Part shown: positions 20,260-31,900 of the stretch, in pieces | Layout: each line of letters begins with the position of its first letter | Numbering within the stretch: position 1 is the first letter of the stretch | From: Scheffersomyces stipitis CBS 6054 | Lineage: Eukaryota > Ascomycota > Pichiomycetes > Serinales > Debaryomycetaceae | DNA: 64,000 nucleotides | NCBI RefSeq assembly: GCF_000209165.1 | Contig: NC_009043.1 | Span: 62,001-126,000, forward strand | Reading direction: 5' to 3' | Notes under the pieces: model-generated | Database searches by the model: none | Seen by the model: the letters and a program-made list of their open reading frames with translations, nothing else | Told to the model about the DNA's origin: nothing | Program-made: the position numbers and the translations under genes

Positions 20260-21477
20260 TTAGTTGAAGTGATCTTGAGTCGTCAGGCCGTTATTGTTGA
20301 TACCCTTATATAAACCACTGCCTGCTCCATTGCTGTCTGAAACGTAGAGATGGGACTCCGCCAGAGAGCCACGCTCTAGCGGCTCGTTGGGGTTGATGAA
20401 TCTGGAGTTTTCCCACATCCGCATCATGGCCTGTTTGAAAAGATTTACATTGTAGTCGATGATGGCCAAAGAACTGTCCTGGTTATTTGTTCTAGATGAC
20501 TCCAATACGTCGACATTGTCGTCACTGAAGTCGCTATTTATCTTGTTCGTATTTGTAGTATTGTTGGCAGAGTTTCGGACTTCGTCGTTTCTGATTAGGG
20601 CTACAAGAGCTAGACCTCTGATCATCTGCTTCAAGTACAATATGGAACCGTTTGAAAGATGACTTACAGACTTGAGCTCCTTTTGTTGACTTGTTGAATT
20701 TTGTTTTCTGGTTCCAGACTCGTTTTCCACATACAAATCATCAAGGTCGATGGTAATGTCAATGAATTCGGCACAAACTTCGTAAGTCTGAATGTCTACT
20801 GGTGACGAATCTGTGGCTACGTAAATCTTGGAGTTGACGTCAAACAAAAAGACCTTGTCGATAGATGAGTGCTGTACCAAGTTGTCAAGCATATTTTCTA
20901 AGGAAGGCAACTCGGGAATTAACTTCTGGACGATTCTCGAAAATGCTTCGTAGATAGAATGGTCAAAAATAGAAGTCAAGTAGAAAGACACTTGCACGCC
21001 TTCAAGCCCCAAGTCCAACAATTCGTCGCCGGTTCTTTGCATGATATCTCTCTGGGCATCGATACGGTAGTCTTCCGACAACCCATCGATTTTGTGGATT
21101 AATACCTCAATGTTGATCTTGGGGTTGACTTTGTATGCAAATTCTATGATCATCGATAAATTGGTCAAAGCATTCAAGTATTCGTCCTGTGAGTCAATCA
21201 CATAAACCAAAGCTCCGATAGACGAAAAGAGCCTTTCTGAGTCGTAATTGGGCTCGAAGTAGTTCAACTGACCCGGTAATTCCATCACCGAAAGATCTAT
21301 GAGCGAGCTGAACTGCTCTGTTGTGGGCTTGGATGTACTTTCCAAATACAACGTATCCAAAGGCTGCATGTTGTGGAATACAACTTTGCAAATAGACGAC
21401 TTGCCACCTCGTCTTAATCCCATCAACAAAATTGTGGCATTAGTATCCTTGGGGTTGGGCAAAAGTGTAGCCTCCAT
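20260..21477 (-). CDS. GTR2: Rag-family GTPase Gtr2
   Basis: The 405-residue protein is the RagC/D-type GTPase that pairs with Gtr1 on the vacuole membrane in the EGO complex and relays amino-acid sufficiency to TORC1. The P-loop GLRRGGKSS is at residues 20-28, switch-region VMELPGQ follows, and IHKIDGLSED provides the NKxD-like element. After the G domain comes the roadblock-type C-terminal region, whose end is an Asn/Ser-rich tail with unconserved residues. S. cerevisiae Gtr2 is 341 aa; the extra length is mainly in the C-terminal insert around residues 245-330. Confidence 0.93.
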   Translation of the reverse strand: MEATLLPNPKDTNATILLMGLRRGGKSSICKVVFHNMQPLDTLYLESTSKPTTEQFSSLIDLSVMELPGQLNYFEPNYDSERLFSSIGALVYVIDSQDEYLNALTNLSMIIEFAYKVNPKINIEVLIHKIDGLSEDYRIDAQRDIMQRTGDELLDLGLEGVQVSFYLTSIFDHSIYEAFSRIVQKLIPELPSLENMLDNLVQHSSIDKVFLFDVNSKIYVATDSSPVDIQTYEVCAEFIDITIDLDDLYVENESGTRKQNSTSQQKELKSVSHLSNGSILYLKQMIRGLALVALIRNDEVRNSANNTTNTNKINSDFSDDNVDVLESSRTNNQDSSLAIIDYNVNLFKQAMMRMWENSRFINPNEPLERGSLAESHLYVSDSNGAGSGLYKGINNNGLTTQDHFN

Positions 21478-22096
21478 GTTATTTGTGTGTTGTAATTGGT
21501 TTTAGAACGTAAAGTAACTGAAAATTTAAGTGATAATTTAAACGGAGAGATGGTAAGCGAAAGATTTCAATATAACGCTTCGTAGTGATACGAGTCAGAT
21601 TCTCCACACTCACTGAATGTTATAGAGCAAGGTAGCAAGACTAAACAGCAAATAGGAAGATAACAAAAGAAGGAAAAAACTGACTTCCTCCATCTCGTGC
21701 ATCTTCTTTATCCGTTATCACTTAACATTTGCATTATTATTGTTAGTTAAGTTCGTGTGCGGTCCAAACGGTGAAGGCGGTTCGGTCACGTGAGACAATG
21801 CACCAAGTTGCAACCAAAACGATTGGGTGCAAATCCATGGAGTTATGCACTATTGCAGAGTAGCAGAGGAGTAGTTAAGCTCAGAAACCACTGCCAAACG
21901 GTCCATTGGTATTCATTTACTAGATAGATTCCAATTTACTTTTTAGTCTGATCGAATTCATATATTTATAGTACATTTATGACCATCATTTAGTGTTTAC
22001 GTTCGATATACATATTCACGCTAGCTTACTTATACATCCGGTATTATAATAACTTGATTATATTTAAATATCAAAACTATCACGCTTTATACAGAT
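21478..22096. promoter_or_regulatory. GTR2 promoter region / DPS1 3' flank
   Basis: 619 bp between two leftward genes. It holds the GTR2 promoter with a perfect TCACGTGA (21786-21793) and a TGGGTGCAAA decamer (21824-21833). The part next to DPS1 is AT-rich and probably contains its polyadenylation signals. Confidence 0.45.
21786..21793. promoter_or_regulatory. TCACGTGA E-box (Cbf1-type)
   Basis: Perfect palindromic octamer about 310 bp upstream of the GTR2 start codon. Matches the Cbf1 consensus RTCACRTG. Confidence 0.4.
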
Positions 22097-23818
22097 CTAT
22101 GGTCTCAAACGCTTTGGGTCTCTTGGGAACAACGAAGCACGACGGATATTCTTTAAGTCCAAGTAGAACATAACCACTCTTTCTAAGCCAATACCACCAC
22201 CAGCGTGAGGAGGACAACCATAAGTGAAGGCTTCAAGGTACTCATGGACACCGGCAACGTTAGGGTCGACTTCGTGGGCAGTGAGTCTTTCTGTCAACAA
22301 AGCTGGGTCGTGGATACGTTGAGCACCAGACAAAATCTCTTCACCTCTCATGAAGAAATCGTAAGAGTTAGAGTATCTTGGGTCTTCTGGATCAGGCATA
22401 GTGTAGAAAGGTCTGACGGCCAATGGGAACTTGTCCAAGATGTAGAAGTCGGTATCGTACTTGTCCCTAACCAACTTACCCAACAACTTTTCATTCTCAG
22501 TGGACAAGTCTTCGAAGTCGTCGACCTCTTTACCAGCTTCTCTCAACATGGCAATACCTTCTTTGAAGTGGAGTCTCACCATTTTACCACTTTCTGGCAC
22601 TTTGAATTCTTCCACTGGGAATTGCTTTCTGACTGTGGCAATTTCCTTGGCGTATCTCTTCTTCAACTCAGTGAAGATAAAAACGAACAAGTCAGCCAAA
22701 ATGTCAAGAACTTCGTGGTAGTGTTCTTCGAAAGCCATTTCCAAATCCAAACCCATGAACTCGGTCATGTGACGGTGGGTGTTAGAGTTTTCAGCTCTGA
22801 AAACGGGAGCAACCTCGTACACTTTTTCAAAGTCAGCAGCAATCAACTGTTGCTTGTACAACTGAGGCGATTGTGCCAAGAAAGCAGAACCTTTAAAGTA
22901 GTTGATCTGAAATACGTTGGATCCACCTTCAGAGGCAGCAGCAATGATCTTTGGAGTATGGATTTCCGTGAAGCCCCTGCCGGCCAAAAACTCTCTGAAC
23001 AAAGCACAGACACCGGATTGGATCTTAAAGATTGCTTGGTTGGTTGGAGTTCTCAAATCAATGACCCTAGCATCCAATCTGGTATCCAAGTTGACAATTG
23101 GCAATTTTAGAGCTTCAGCCTCTGCTTCAGATCTGGAAGCATCTTCGATCAACAATGGCAATTGTTCAGGAGTCTCAGAAATGGTGTAGATTTTGCTCAC
23201 GTGAATCTCGACATCTTGCACCGTAGACGACTTGATCAACTCATCGACCTTCTTGACGGTACCATGGACAACAACAATAGACTCCAAATTGATGGAGGAA
23301 GCCCATTTGACCATCTGCTTGGAAATTGCATTAGAATCGGTTTCCTTATTGGTTTTAAAAAGAGTCTGGATCAACTCCGATTGCTGTCTCAATGTCAAGA
23401 AAAGCATTGTAGCACCCTGTTGTCTCGAATTGTGTACTCTGGCTCTGAAAATGACCTGTTCGCCGTCGTTAGCAGCAGACAAATCCTTGAATTGTACTCT
23501 GGTTTGGTTCTCAGTAAAGGACGAGTTGATCAATGGCAACTTTCCATAGTTCTCCTTAGCTGGATCATTAGCAGCTTCGGCTTCTTTAGCAGCCTTTTCT
23601 TTGGCTAATTGGGCTTCTCTTTCTGCCTTTTTGGCTGCTTTTTCCTTTTCTTTTTGCAACTTCTTCAATGCCTTCTTGGACAAGGGCTGGCCATCTTCTC
23701 CCAAGATTACGGGTTCAGCTCCTTCGGCTGTTTCAGCAACAGCAGCAGAAGCTGCTGGAGTTTCAGCTGGAGTTTCTGAAACTGCCAACTTCTCAATTTG
23801 TTCAGTAGGGACAGACAT
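22097..23818 (-). CDS. DPS1: Cytosolic aspartyl-tRNA synthetase
   Basis: The 573-residue class IIb synthetase charges tRNA-Asp in the cytosol. A Lys/Ala-rich N-terminal extension (residues about 45-90, [19 protein letters not shown]) fits the tRNA-binding arm of eukaryotic AspRS. An OB-fold anticodon domain follows (about 110-215). The class II core shows motif 2 ([11 protein letters not shown]) and motif 3 ([20 protein letters not shown]), ending [10 protein letters not shown] as expected. ATG 23818 gives the usual N-terminus, MSVPTEQ. An in-frame ATG at 23860 would add 14 residues (see findings). Strong codon bias agrees with high expression. Confidence 0.96.
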   Translation of the reverse strand: MSVPTEQIEKLAVSETPAETPAASAAVAETAEGAEPVILGEDGQPLSKKALKKLQKEKEKAAKKAEREAQLAKEKAAKEAEAANDPAKENYGKLPLINSSFTENQTRVQFKDLSAANDGEQVIFRARVHNSRQQGATMLFLTLRQQSELIQTLFKTNKETDSNAISKQMVKWASSINLESIVVVHGTVKKVDELIKSSTVQDVEIHVSKIYTISETPEQLPLLIEDASRSEAEAEALKLPIVNLDTRLDARVIDLRTPTNQAIFKIQSGVCALFREFLAGRGFTEIHTPKIIAAASEGGSNVFQINYFKGSAFLAQSPQLYKQQLIAADFEKVYEVAPVFRAENSNTHRHMTEFMGLDLEMAFEEHYHEVLDILADLFVFIFTELKKRYAKEIATVRKQFPVEEFKVPESGKMVRLHFKEGIAMLREAGKEVDDFEDLSTENEKLLGKLVRDKYDTDFYILDKFPLAVRPFYTMPDPEDPRYSNSYDFFMRGEEILSGAQRIHDPALLTERLTAHEVDPNVAGVHEYLEAFTYGCPPHAGGGIGLERVVMFYLDLKNIRRASLFPRDPKRLRP

Positions 23819-24103
23819 GGTTGCTTTCCTCAGTAATTTGAGAAAAAGACTAATGTTCATCTTCAAGTTTAGTGAAAATTAGTCTCCTGAGTGAATCGAA
23901 AATTTTCGGTGCGCGACTCTATCTTACGTCATCAAATGACATGATCCAGTCATAGCTATATGAACAACCACTTAATATAAGATGAATAGATGATCGCTGA
24001 TACAGGTGCTTTTTCTCCCATGCTGTATGTCTATTACTTGTATATTACACAACTTATAAATATAGTACAGTGGTTGATATTTATTCAAACTAGTCACTGA
24101 AAT

Positions 24104-24110
24104 TGACTCA
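24104..24110 (+). promoter_or_regulatory. Gcn4-type site TGACTCA
   Basis: Perfect TGACTCA about 290 bp upstream of the DPS1 start. Gcn4 controls many aminoacyl-tRNA synthetase genes, so the location is sensible. Binding is inferred. Confidence 0.45.
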
Positions 24111-24329
24111 AACAAGCGGTTCAAAAGTATTAATATCAGGTGCTGGAATTGCATACTGAGACCTACCTAGAAAGTTCAAACCCTCAAGGGAAATTGATCA
24201 CACCAGCCAACAGAAGAACTATTCAAATTATAACATTGACACCGTAGATATATATTTGGGCCGGTGTTTTAAAGCTCATATCTGTACTGAGTCCTAGTTC
24301 ATTTGCTTTGCTGTTAAAATTCAATGGAA

Positions 24330-25480
24330 CCAGATCATCAAGATACATTTTCTGCGACAATTTTTGACCTCTTGGCTACAACTTTTAGTAGAGAGAAAAT
24401 CACTAAATGATTGCTAAAAATAATTAGGAAACAAAAATGTAGAAAATATTCATGTAAGCAAATTTGGATTTCAATTCTAGGGTAGTAGCTGATAGATTCA
24501 GTGAAGGACTTGGGGTTCTAAGAACAGAAAGATAACATGATCCTAAAGGCTTATCAATATAAGAATAATCAACTTCATCAATAATATGAGATTTTCCATA
24601 AGCGATGACATTATTGCATTATATACAAAATTGTATCTATTGAAGGGATAAAATTTTGCATAATCATCTAAGTTCTTAAATTTTGAAACATTATTACTAA
24701 ACACTAAAAAGTTTATCCTTGTTTACTAGTTTTAATGAAACTTCAGTACTTTAGCAAATTTAGTTGAAGAAAAGTCCATATTTTCTCTTTTATCTTAAGA
24801 TTCAATGGCAACTCAAACATCTCTAATTATATTTTCTACATTAATTTCATTTTCTTAATAATCAGAATTTAAAATATACTCTTAATAAATGAAGTTCTGA
24901 ATTAGAAATGTTATGAATATCAGCAGGAAGATATCGGAAACGTTCAACATTTAAATCTTCAAGATATACCAATCAACAGTAAGAGATTCAGTAATAGTAT
25001 TATAATAATAATTTAAAGCAATTAATGGAATGGTCATCAGTTAACTTTAATTCATAAAGGAACTCAAATTTGTTAAGAATAGATATAACTAAGTATTATG
25101 AAATTTTTCATGTTTAAATAAAGGTAAAATTGTTTGTTTTTTTCAATATTAACATATAAAGAAAGACAATAAATATACAATAAATATACAATAAATATAA
25201 CATATCAACATAATTTTCTTTGTGGATACAAGCAGTCATTATTTACATCCAATAACTAAGATCAGTAAACTTGAAATTATTAGGAACATAATTAGTAAAT
25301 TCAATCTTCCTTTTACAACCTTTATTGCACAATAATAATTAGCTTCAAAGAACTCGACAACTAGTGGTTTAGTTATCACTTTATTGAATCTATCAACATC
25401 ACCATAAAATTGTGTCTAAGTGTATGCTCAAAACACAGAAAAACAATCAAAAGTTTTAGAATTTTAGGTTCTTCGTAAAT
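24330..25480 (-). pseudogene. Eroded leucine-rich coding relic
   Basis: On the minus strand, short reading-frame pieces rich in Leu, Asn and Ile follow one another but switch frame and meet stops. Examples are FTNYVPNNFKFTDLSYW (about 25262-25312), ILNKFEFLYELKLTDDHS (about 25027-25080), EDLNVERFRYLPADIHNIS (about 24904-24960) and KMYLDDLVPLNFNSKANEL (about 24297-24353). The spacing of Leu/Phe residues recalls fungal leucine-rich-repeat (F-box type) proteins, but no sure family assignment is possible. Several frameshifts and stops make a functional product unlikely. Confidence 0.45.
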
Positions 25481-26073
25481 CATTTTTACACAATCAGAAA
25501 TTATCGAAATTCAAGAATTCTTTTATTTTATTCAAAAAATTTTATGAATTATATATGTGTTTGTATGTTCCATGTAGTTAATCTCAATATAAGTAGTGGG
25601 ATAAGACGAGTCGCTACTCTGGATGTTAGTTGTCACTTTTGCCCTAAGAATGACACTCCTTCCAAAACTTTGGGTTGCTATTTACATTCAATGCTTCTTA
25701 AGAAAGAAAGAGTCTTCGTTATTAATGACTTCTTTAGCACACCTCTCTAATATATTTCTTGCATAGCTTTTTGCAAATCATTGCCAGCTACTTAGAAGAC
25801 TGTTTGTTGTCAAAGAACTAGGGAGAAATCCAAACAGAGATGCCATGATGGGTAATGGTAACTTTTAGCTTTCTGTGTTGACCTCAAGCAATTCATCCAT
25901 GCTTCAAGAATTTGACTACCTATATATCGAAAGGTCAGTTTGAGTTCATATGAGTGTTACAACTCTGAGCATTCAATCATGCAATTTCATCCCTTCTGCG
26001 AATCGGGGAATGCTCCATGTCAATTCCACATGATGTCCTTCAAAACGTTTCCGGAATTCTAATTACAATGAGC

Positions 26074-26345
26074 CTACAATTCATTTTTGAAAATGTGAAT
26101 ATAGTTGGGCCAATGACAGACAGGTGTTGGACCAAATTTACTTTTACGGTTCATTGATACATCATCTTTGGTATGATATAATCCAGACAACAAACATGAA
26201 ATTGCAGTGATTTTAAATACCTCCGTTTTCTCTTGGATGAAATTGAACAATTTTGGTACCTTATGTAGAGTCACTTGAGATCCAATCGATTCTTGGGATG
26301 GAGATAATTTTACTGTGAGGCTACTGAAGTTGGCGAGCAGATCCC
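26074..26345 (-). pseudogene. Possible further coding relic
   Basis: A minus-strand open stretch reads LLANFSSLTVKLSPSQESI and, further on, VPKLFNFIQEKTEVFKITAI, before ending at a stop near 26072. It has the texture of a real protein and not of random AT-rich sequence, has no ATG start, and may belong to the same decayed gene as the relic at 24.3-25.5 kb. No family was recognised. Confidence 0.3.
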
Positions 26346-28948
26346 CTTACAATATATCCTGAAATGCATCCTCCAATAAGTGAACTGTTTCTAGATGTCC
26401 TTCATGAAATCTTGATTTTTCTTGAAAATAGCAACCAATTTTTGAACTCTAGTTAATAGTCTTGTCCTGGAAGTCAATATTTAATCTGTTTACGACAATT
26501 CCATATCGTAAGAACGACAAGTTTGTTCTTGGTTGGCAACAAACTTGTTAGCTGTAGACGAAATATTTGGAAGTGCGAGACTAAGCTGTTAAGACCATCT
26601 GCCGAAGTTCTTCAGAGGGTGCTACATTTTGTTGTGATAATCCGACTACCTTCGGAAGTGTCGAACAATATCCACCTTTGGAATCCCAGTATTTTGAGGT
26701 TTGCTGCAAAATTCAAAATGTTAGCAACAAGGTAGAGATAAAAATCAAACTTCATAGCCAGCGTAACAATACATTTGCTTCTCTTCTAAAATTTTTCTTC
26801 TCTTAGGCTGTAATTCTTACGACGCAACTTAAGAATATTTCTACCAAAAGCTAAATGCATGGATATGTACACGCAGCTGCGATTCGGCGTGTTGGCAATA
26901 TGTTGCAAAATTCGTAGTGCATCAAACATTGCAATAGCTATCACAAGTTCCGACCCCAGTGATTGGGAGCTAACTATAAACGAGATCTTTCGCGATACTC
27001 TATCTGGTACCAGATAGGTATCTGTTGCACTTGCTTTTCTTGACTTTGACTATCAAGATGTTGGTTGATTGGATAGAGGACGGCACCTAATACAAAAGTA
27101 TTACAATTCCACCAGATCATTTACAATCAACCGAAACACTAAAGAGCATGCCAGGTACATAGAAGATTGACTCGTATGTCGCAGATTTGTGATACGGTAA
27201 CAGGAAGTTTGGAGGAAGTTTCCACAGGTGAACGTACAGTTTGTCCCTGACAATGGATTGAAGAAGCCTACATGTGCAAATAACATTTATTCTTCAATAC
27301 TAATATACGAGTTTCAACGTCTATTAAATGCTATTCCCTCTCCTTCCAACCCTAATCCACAAATAGAAGAAAGCCTCTCCACAACTCCCGTTCTAGCGTT
27401 GTTTGGTGTTCGCACCCAGATTCAACCCGACTGCAGTAGTGAGGCTTATTCAAGAATAATAATGGCTCAGATCAGTTTCCAAGTACCAGTCCGAGATGGA
27501 TACGAACAATTGCCAGGAAGAGCACCGGGACTAGGAAGGACTGAGAGAAAAAGGGGATAGAAAAGCAATAATATGGCAACTTAGCTAAACTTAAATTGTT
27601 TTCTAGGAGAGCTCAGGGATATTAATTCATCACATTGGTGGACACTTGTACTCATTCAGTTAGAATGATATTAATTCCATATACCTCTACATTAGATTGG
27701 TAATGCAGGCAATATTAAAATATTAGATTGGCCAGATATTAGTTCATTTTGGCGAATTTAGTTCAGGAAGATCACTCCGCAAATTTTATGATTTGGAGTC
27801 ATATACCATGTTCTTTTAGTTGCATGGTACAATTAATAAATACATTCCATAGATAGCTCCTTTTCATGAGTCTCTCTCTCCAAGTGTCCATTCCACTTGA
27901 TATAAGATGCAACATGACTGCGCAACCACAAAGCCTTTTTGAAGAATAGAAATTAATCAGTTCCCCCCTCGTAATACTGTCTTGAAAAATACTCGGCACT
28001 TTTGGTTATCACTTGGCTACCTATACTAGGTCCATCTCTCTCCAGCACGTAGTGAACTAATTAATTTTGTCACTGGGCAACTTTTAGTTAGAAGATTTAA
28101 ATGGCTCAGAAGACATCAAATTCTCTCTAGTTAATTATTTCAGCCCATCTTATCTTCGTTTTGTTTCCATTCCCTCCCTTCAAAGAATGACCAGTTTTTT
28201 CAACACTTCGCATCTTCTATTTGGTTCCATATCCTCTTAAGAGAGGTCTCGCGCGACGCACTGCAGAGACTTCGCACTACATGCATCCTATTAAGGTTGG
28301 GGCTTAGACCAGAAATTATAGTGTAGTACTATATTTTCAACAGCAAGGGTTCGGGCAAAAACTTCGATTGCCCTAACGACGAAACCCGCCTTTCGAAAAC
28401 CTGTCACATCCTGAAAACCAGTCAAACCTCACATTTTCAGGAGAAATACACGTTGTTCCTCCTCCTCCTCCTCCTGCTGGAAGGACTCGTAGATCTCGTA
28501 TTTTGAAGTCAGACGCACTCCACCTGCCCAAGTTTATGAGGTGCTTGGCAACATCAGATATAGGCTCGTCTGGATTCGTCTGGATTCGTCCAGTTTTATC
28601 TGGTTTGAGTTTCTGTGTGGACCAGAAGTTTAGCCTGATTAGTTTAATGTGTTTTCTGTCGTTATTTTTCACTCGTAAATATTATAAATGCACAATTATT
28701 TTACATGCATTATTTTGAAGTCTAATACGATGGTTTCAGCCGGATACTGCAAAATTTGGTCTAGATATCTTCGTATTCTAGTAACAGGATCTTTGGAGAA
28801 TTTTTCTCTAAGTCTGTGGAACGACTTTAATATCTATTTTTTTTAAAGAAATCAAGGCTTCAGGTATAGAATAAACCCAATGATCTTATTTAAATTATGG
28901 AATTCCTTCATAGTTACAAATGGCTTGTAAGAGCAACGGTTCTCAAAA

Positions 28949-31900
28949 ATGTTGATCTCCGCCTTCTGGGTACTACTAGCGCTCCTAATCCCAAGATCGT
29001 ATGCTCTCTTGATTCCCACGACTACGACTTGGGATAATACATATAGATCAACGTCAATATCCAAAACCACCATTGAAACAACTAATAGTCTTGGTAACAC
29101 TATCCTGGTTGTCTATACCTATAACATTTTGGAAATACCAACTCCAACTGTTACTGCAAAGCAAACATGGACAGGTACAACTCTTTCTGTAACCACTATC
29201 TTCCCAACCGCTGAAGGACAAACCGTGTCTGTTGTTACTTTATTACCTCCTGCAACCGTCGTTGTTACTTCAACTTGGACAGGAATTAGAGAAACAAGCA
29301 CACAGTTACCAACGCAAGATGGGGATAAAATTACAAAATACATCTTGATTCCAATTCCAACTATTACCACTAGAATAACAGGAACTGGTCCGCTTTCGGT
29401 TGTTACCATAAATGCTATCGAACCAGGTCAAACAGGAACTGTGATAACTTACTTACCTCCAGCCACGGCCGTGCTGACCAGTACTTGGACTGAAACTTTC
29501 AGAAGCACAGAGATTTTTTCACCAACAGTTAATGGGGACAAAATAACACAGTTCATATATGTTCCCACTCCAACGGTGACTGTGAGATCAACTTGGGAAA
29601 ATTCAATTACCTCAACTGAAATATTTGATCCATCTGTTGCAGGTGGAACCATTACTAAAGTAATTGATGTTCCTACACCCACCGTTAGAGTAGCTTCGTC
29701 GTGGTTAGGACCTCTTAGTACATCTACCATCTATCCCTCAGGTGAAGGAGGAACAGTCACAGTCGTCACTTTGTTGCCTCCTAAGACTGTGATTGTGACA
29801 TCTACTTATGGTGACTCTGTCGTTTCCACAAGTGTTGAAACCGCCCTGGTACTTGGTGATCCCGCAATTAAAGTCATATATGTTCCCACTCCAACTGTGA
29901 CTGTGAGATCAACTTGGGAAAATTCAATTACCTCAACTGAAATATTTGATCCATCTGTTGCAGGTGGAACCATTACTAAAGTAATTGATGTTCCTACACC
30001 CACCGTTAGAGTAGCTTCGTCGTGGTTAGGACCTCTTAGTACATCTACCATCTATCCCTCAGGTGAAGGAGGAACAGTCACAGTCGTCACTTTGTTGCCT
30101 CCTAAGACTGTGATTGTGACGTCTACTTATGGTGACTCTGTCGTTTCCACAAGTGTTGAAACCGCCCTGGTACTTGGTGATCCCGCAATTAAAGTCATAT
30201 TTGTTCCTACGCCCACCGCCAGAGTAGCTTCATCGTGGTTAGGACCTCTTAGTACATCTACCGTCTATCCCTCAGGTGAAGGAGGAACAGTCACAGTCGT
30301 CACTTTGTTGCCTCCTAAGACTGTGATTGTGACGTCTACTTATGGTGACTCTGTCGTTTCCACAAGTGTTGAAACCGCCCTGGTACTTGGTGATCCCGCA
30401 ATTAAAGTCATATATGTTCCCACTCCAACTGTGACTGTGAGATCAACTTGGGAAAATTCAATTACATCGACTGAAATATTTGATCCATCTGTTGCAGGTG
30501 GAACCATTACTAAAGTAATTGATGTTCCTACACCCACCGTTAGAGTAGCTTCATCGTGGTTAGGACCTCTTAGTACATCTACCGTCTATCCCTCAGGTGA
30601 AGGAGGAACAGTCACAGTCGTCACTTTGTTGCCTCCTAAGACTGTGATTGTGACATCTACTTATGGTGACTCTGTCGTTTCCACAAGTGTTGAAACCGCC
30701 CTGGTACTTGGTGATCCCGCAATTAAAGTCATATATGTTCCCACTCCAACTGTGACTGTGAGATCAACTTGGGAAAATTCAATTACATCGACTGAAATAT
30801 TTGATCCATCTGTTGCAGGTGGAACCATTACTAAAGTAATTGATGTTCCTACACCCACCGTTAGAGTAGCTTCATCGTGGTTAGGACCTCTTAGTACATC
30901 TACCGTCTATCCCTCAGGTGAAGGAGGAACAGTCACAGTCGTCACTTTGTTGCCTCCTAAGACTGTGATTGTGACATCTACTTATGGTGACTCTGTCGTT
31001 TCCACAAGTGTTGAAACCGCCCTGGTACTTGGTGATCCCGCAATTAAAGTCATATATGTTCCCACTCCAACTGTGACTGTGAGATCAACTTGGGAAAATT
31101 CAATTACATCGACTGAAATATTGGATCCGTCCGTTGCAGGTGGAACCATTACCAAAATTATTGATGTTCCCACACCAACAACCACTATCAGATCTTATTG
31201 GACTGGCACGCTTTCGGTAACAACTATTCCCGCAGGGCCTGGAGAAACTGGAACGGTGATTACCTATTTGCCACCATTGACTGTTAGTACAACTTTAACG
31301 TACAGTGGAATAACTCCTTCTACAAGTATTGATTCTGCTATTGTTAATGGAGATAAAGCAACTAAGTATGTCTTCATCCCAATTCCTACAATCACAATTA
31401 CAAATACTTGGGAAGAATCATATGGTGTTACATCTACTATTTCCGCAGCACCAGGAGAAACGGGTACAGTTTTTGCGAATGTGCCAGTACCAACAAAATT
31501 AGTTACCTCCACCTGGCTATCCAGTAATATTTCAACTACTACGATACATGGAGAACCTGGACATACAGCTTCAGTTATTGTGTTCCTTCCAATTCCAACA
31601 ACAACGGTTCAGAGAACTTGGACAGGAACAACTGAGTCTATAAGTACTTCGGTGGTTACCGTGCCTGGCAAAACAGCAACTGTATATGTTTATGATCCTA
31701 TTCCAACAACTACTATAACCACCTACTGGACTGGTTCATTTGTCAGAAGTAGTACGACAAGAGTCCCAGTTGGTCGTACAGCAACCGTTTTTGTGTTTGA
31801 ACCAGAGCCCTCTTCATCTATCTCAACCTCTAGCTCTGAGATCGTCAGCTCTAGCTCTGAAGTTGAGAGTTCGAGCTCTGAAGTTGTTCTAGTTTCTAGT

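Larger units (their letters stand above)
23819..28948. other. 5.1 kb gene-poor AT-rich region
   Basis: After the DPS1 promoter (to about 24200) no intact gene is present up to the first wall-protein gene. Much of it reads as degraded minus-strand coding sequence (listed as pseudogene segments). Other contents are a 12-bp triplicate (ACAATAAATATA type, about 25165-25200), an 18-bp perfect palindrome at 27000-27017, a (CTC)n run near 28456-28476, and short frames without identity (27228-27560, 27799-27999). The last few hundred bases must contain the promoter of the gene at 28949. Confidence 0.55.

Noticed and set aside
22205..23110. 301-codon plus-strand ORF opposite DPS1
   Set aside because: Antisense to a strongly biased, fully recognisable synthetase gene; such mirror frames are common opposite highly expressed yeast genes.
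27228..27560. 110-codon plus-strand ORF in the gene desert
   Set aside because: TTG-initiated or lacking context, no domain features, unbiased codons, no neighbours of similar kind; left as unsupported.
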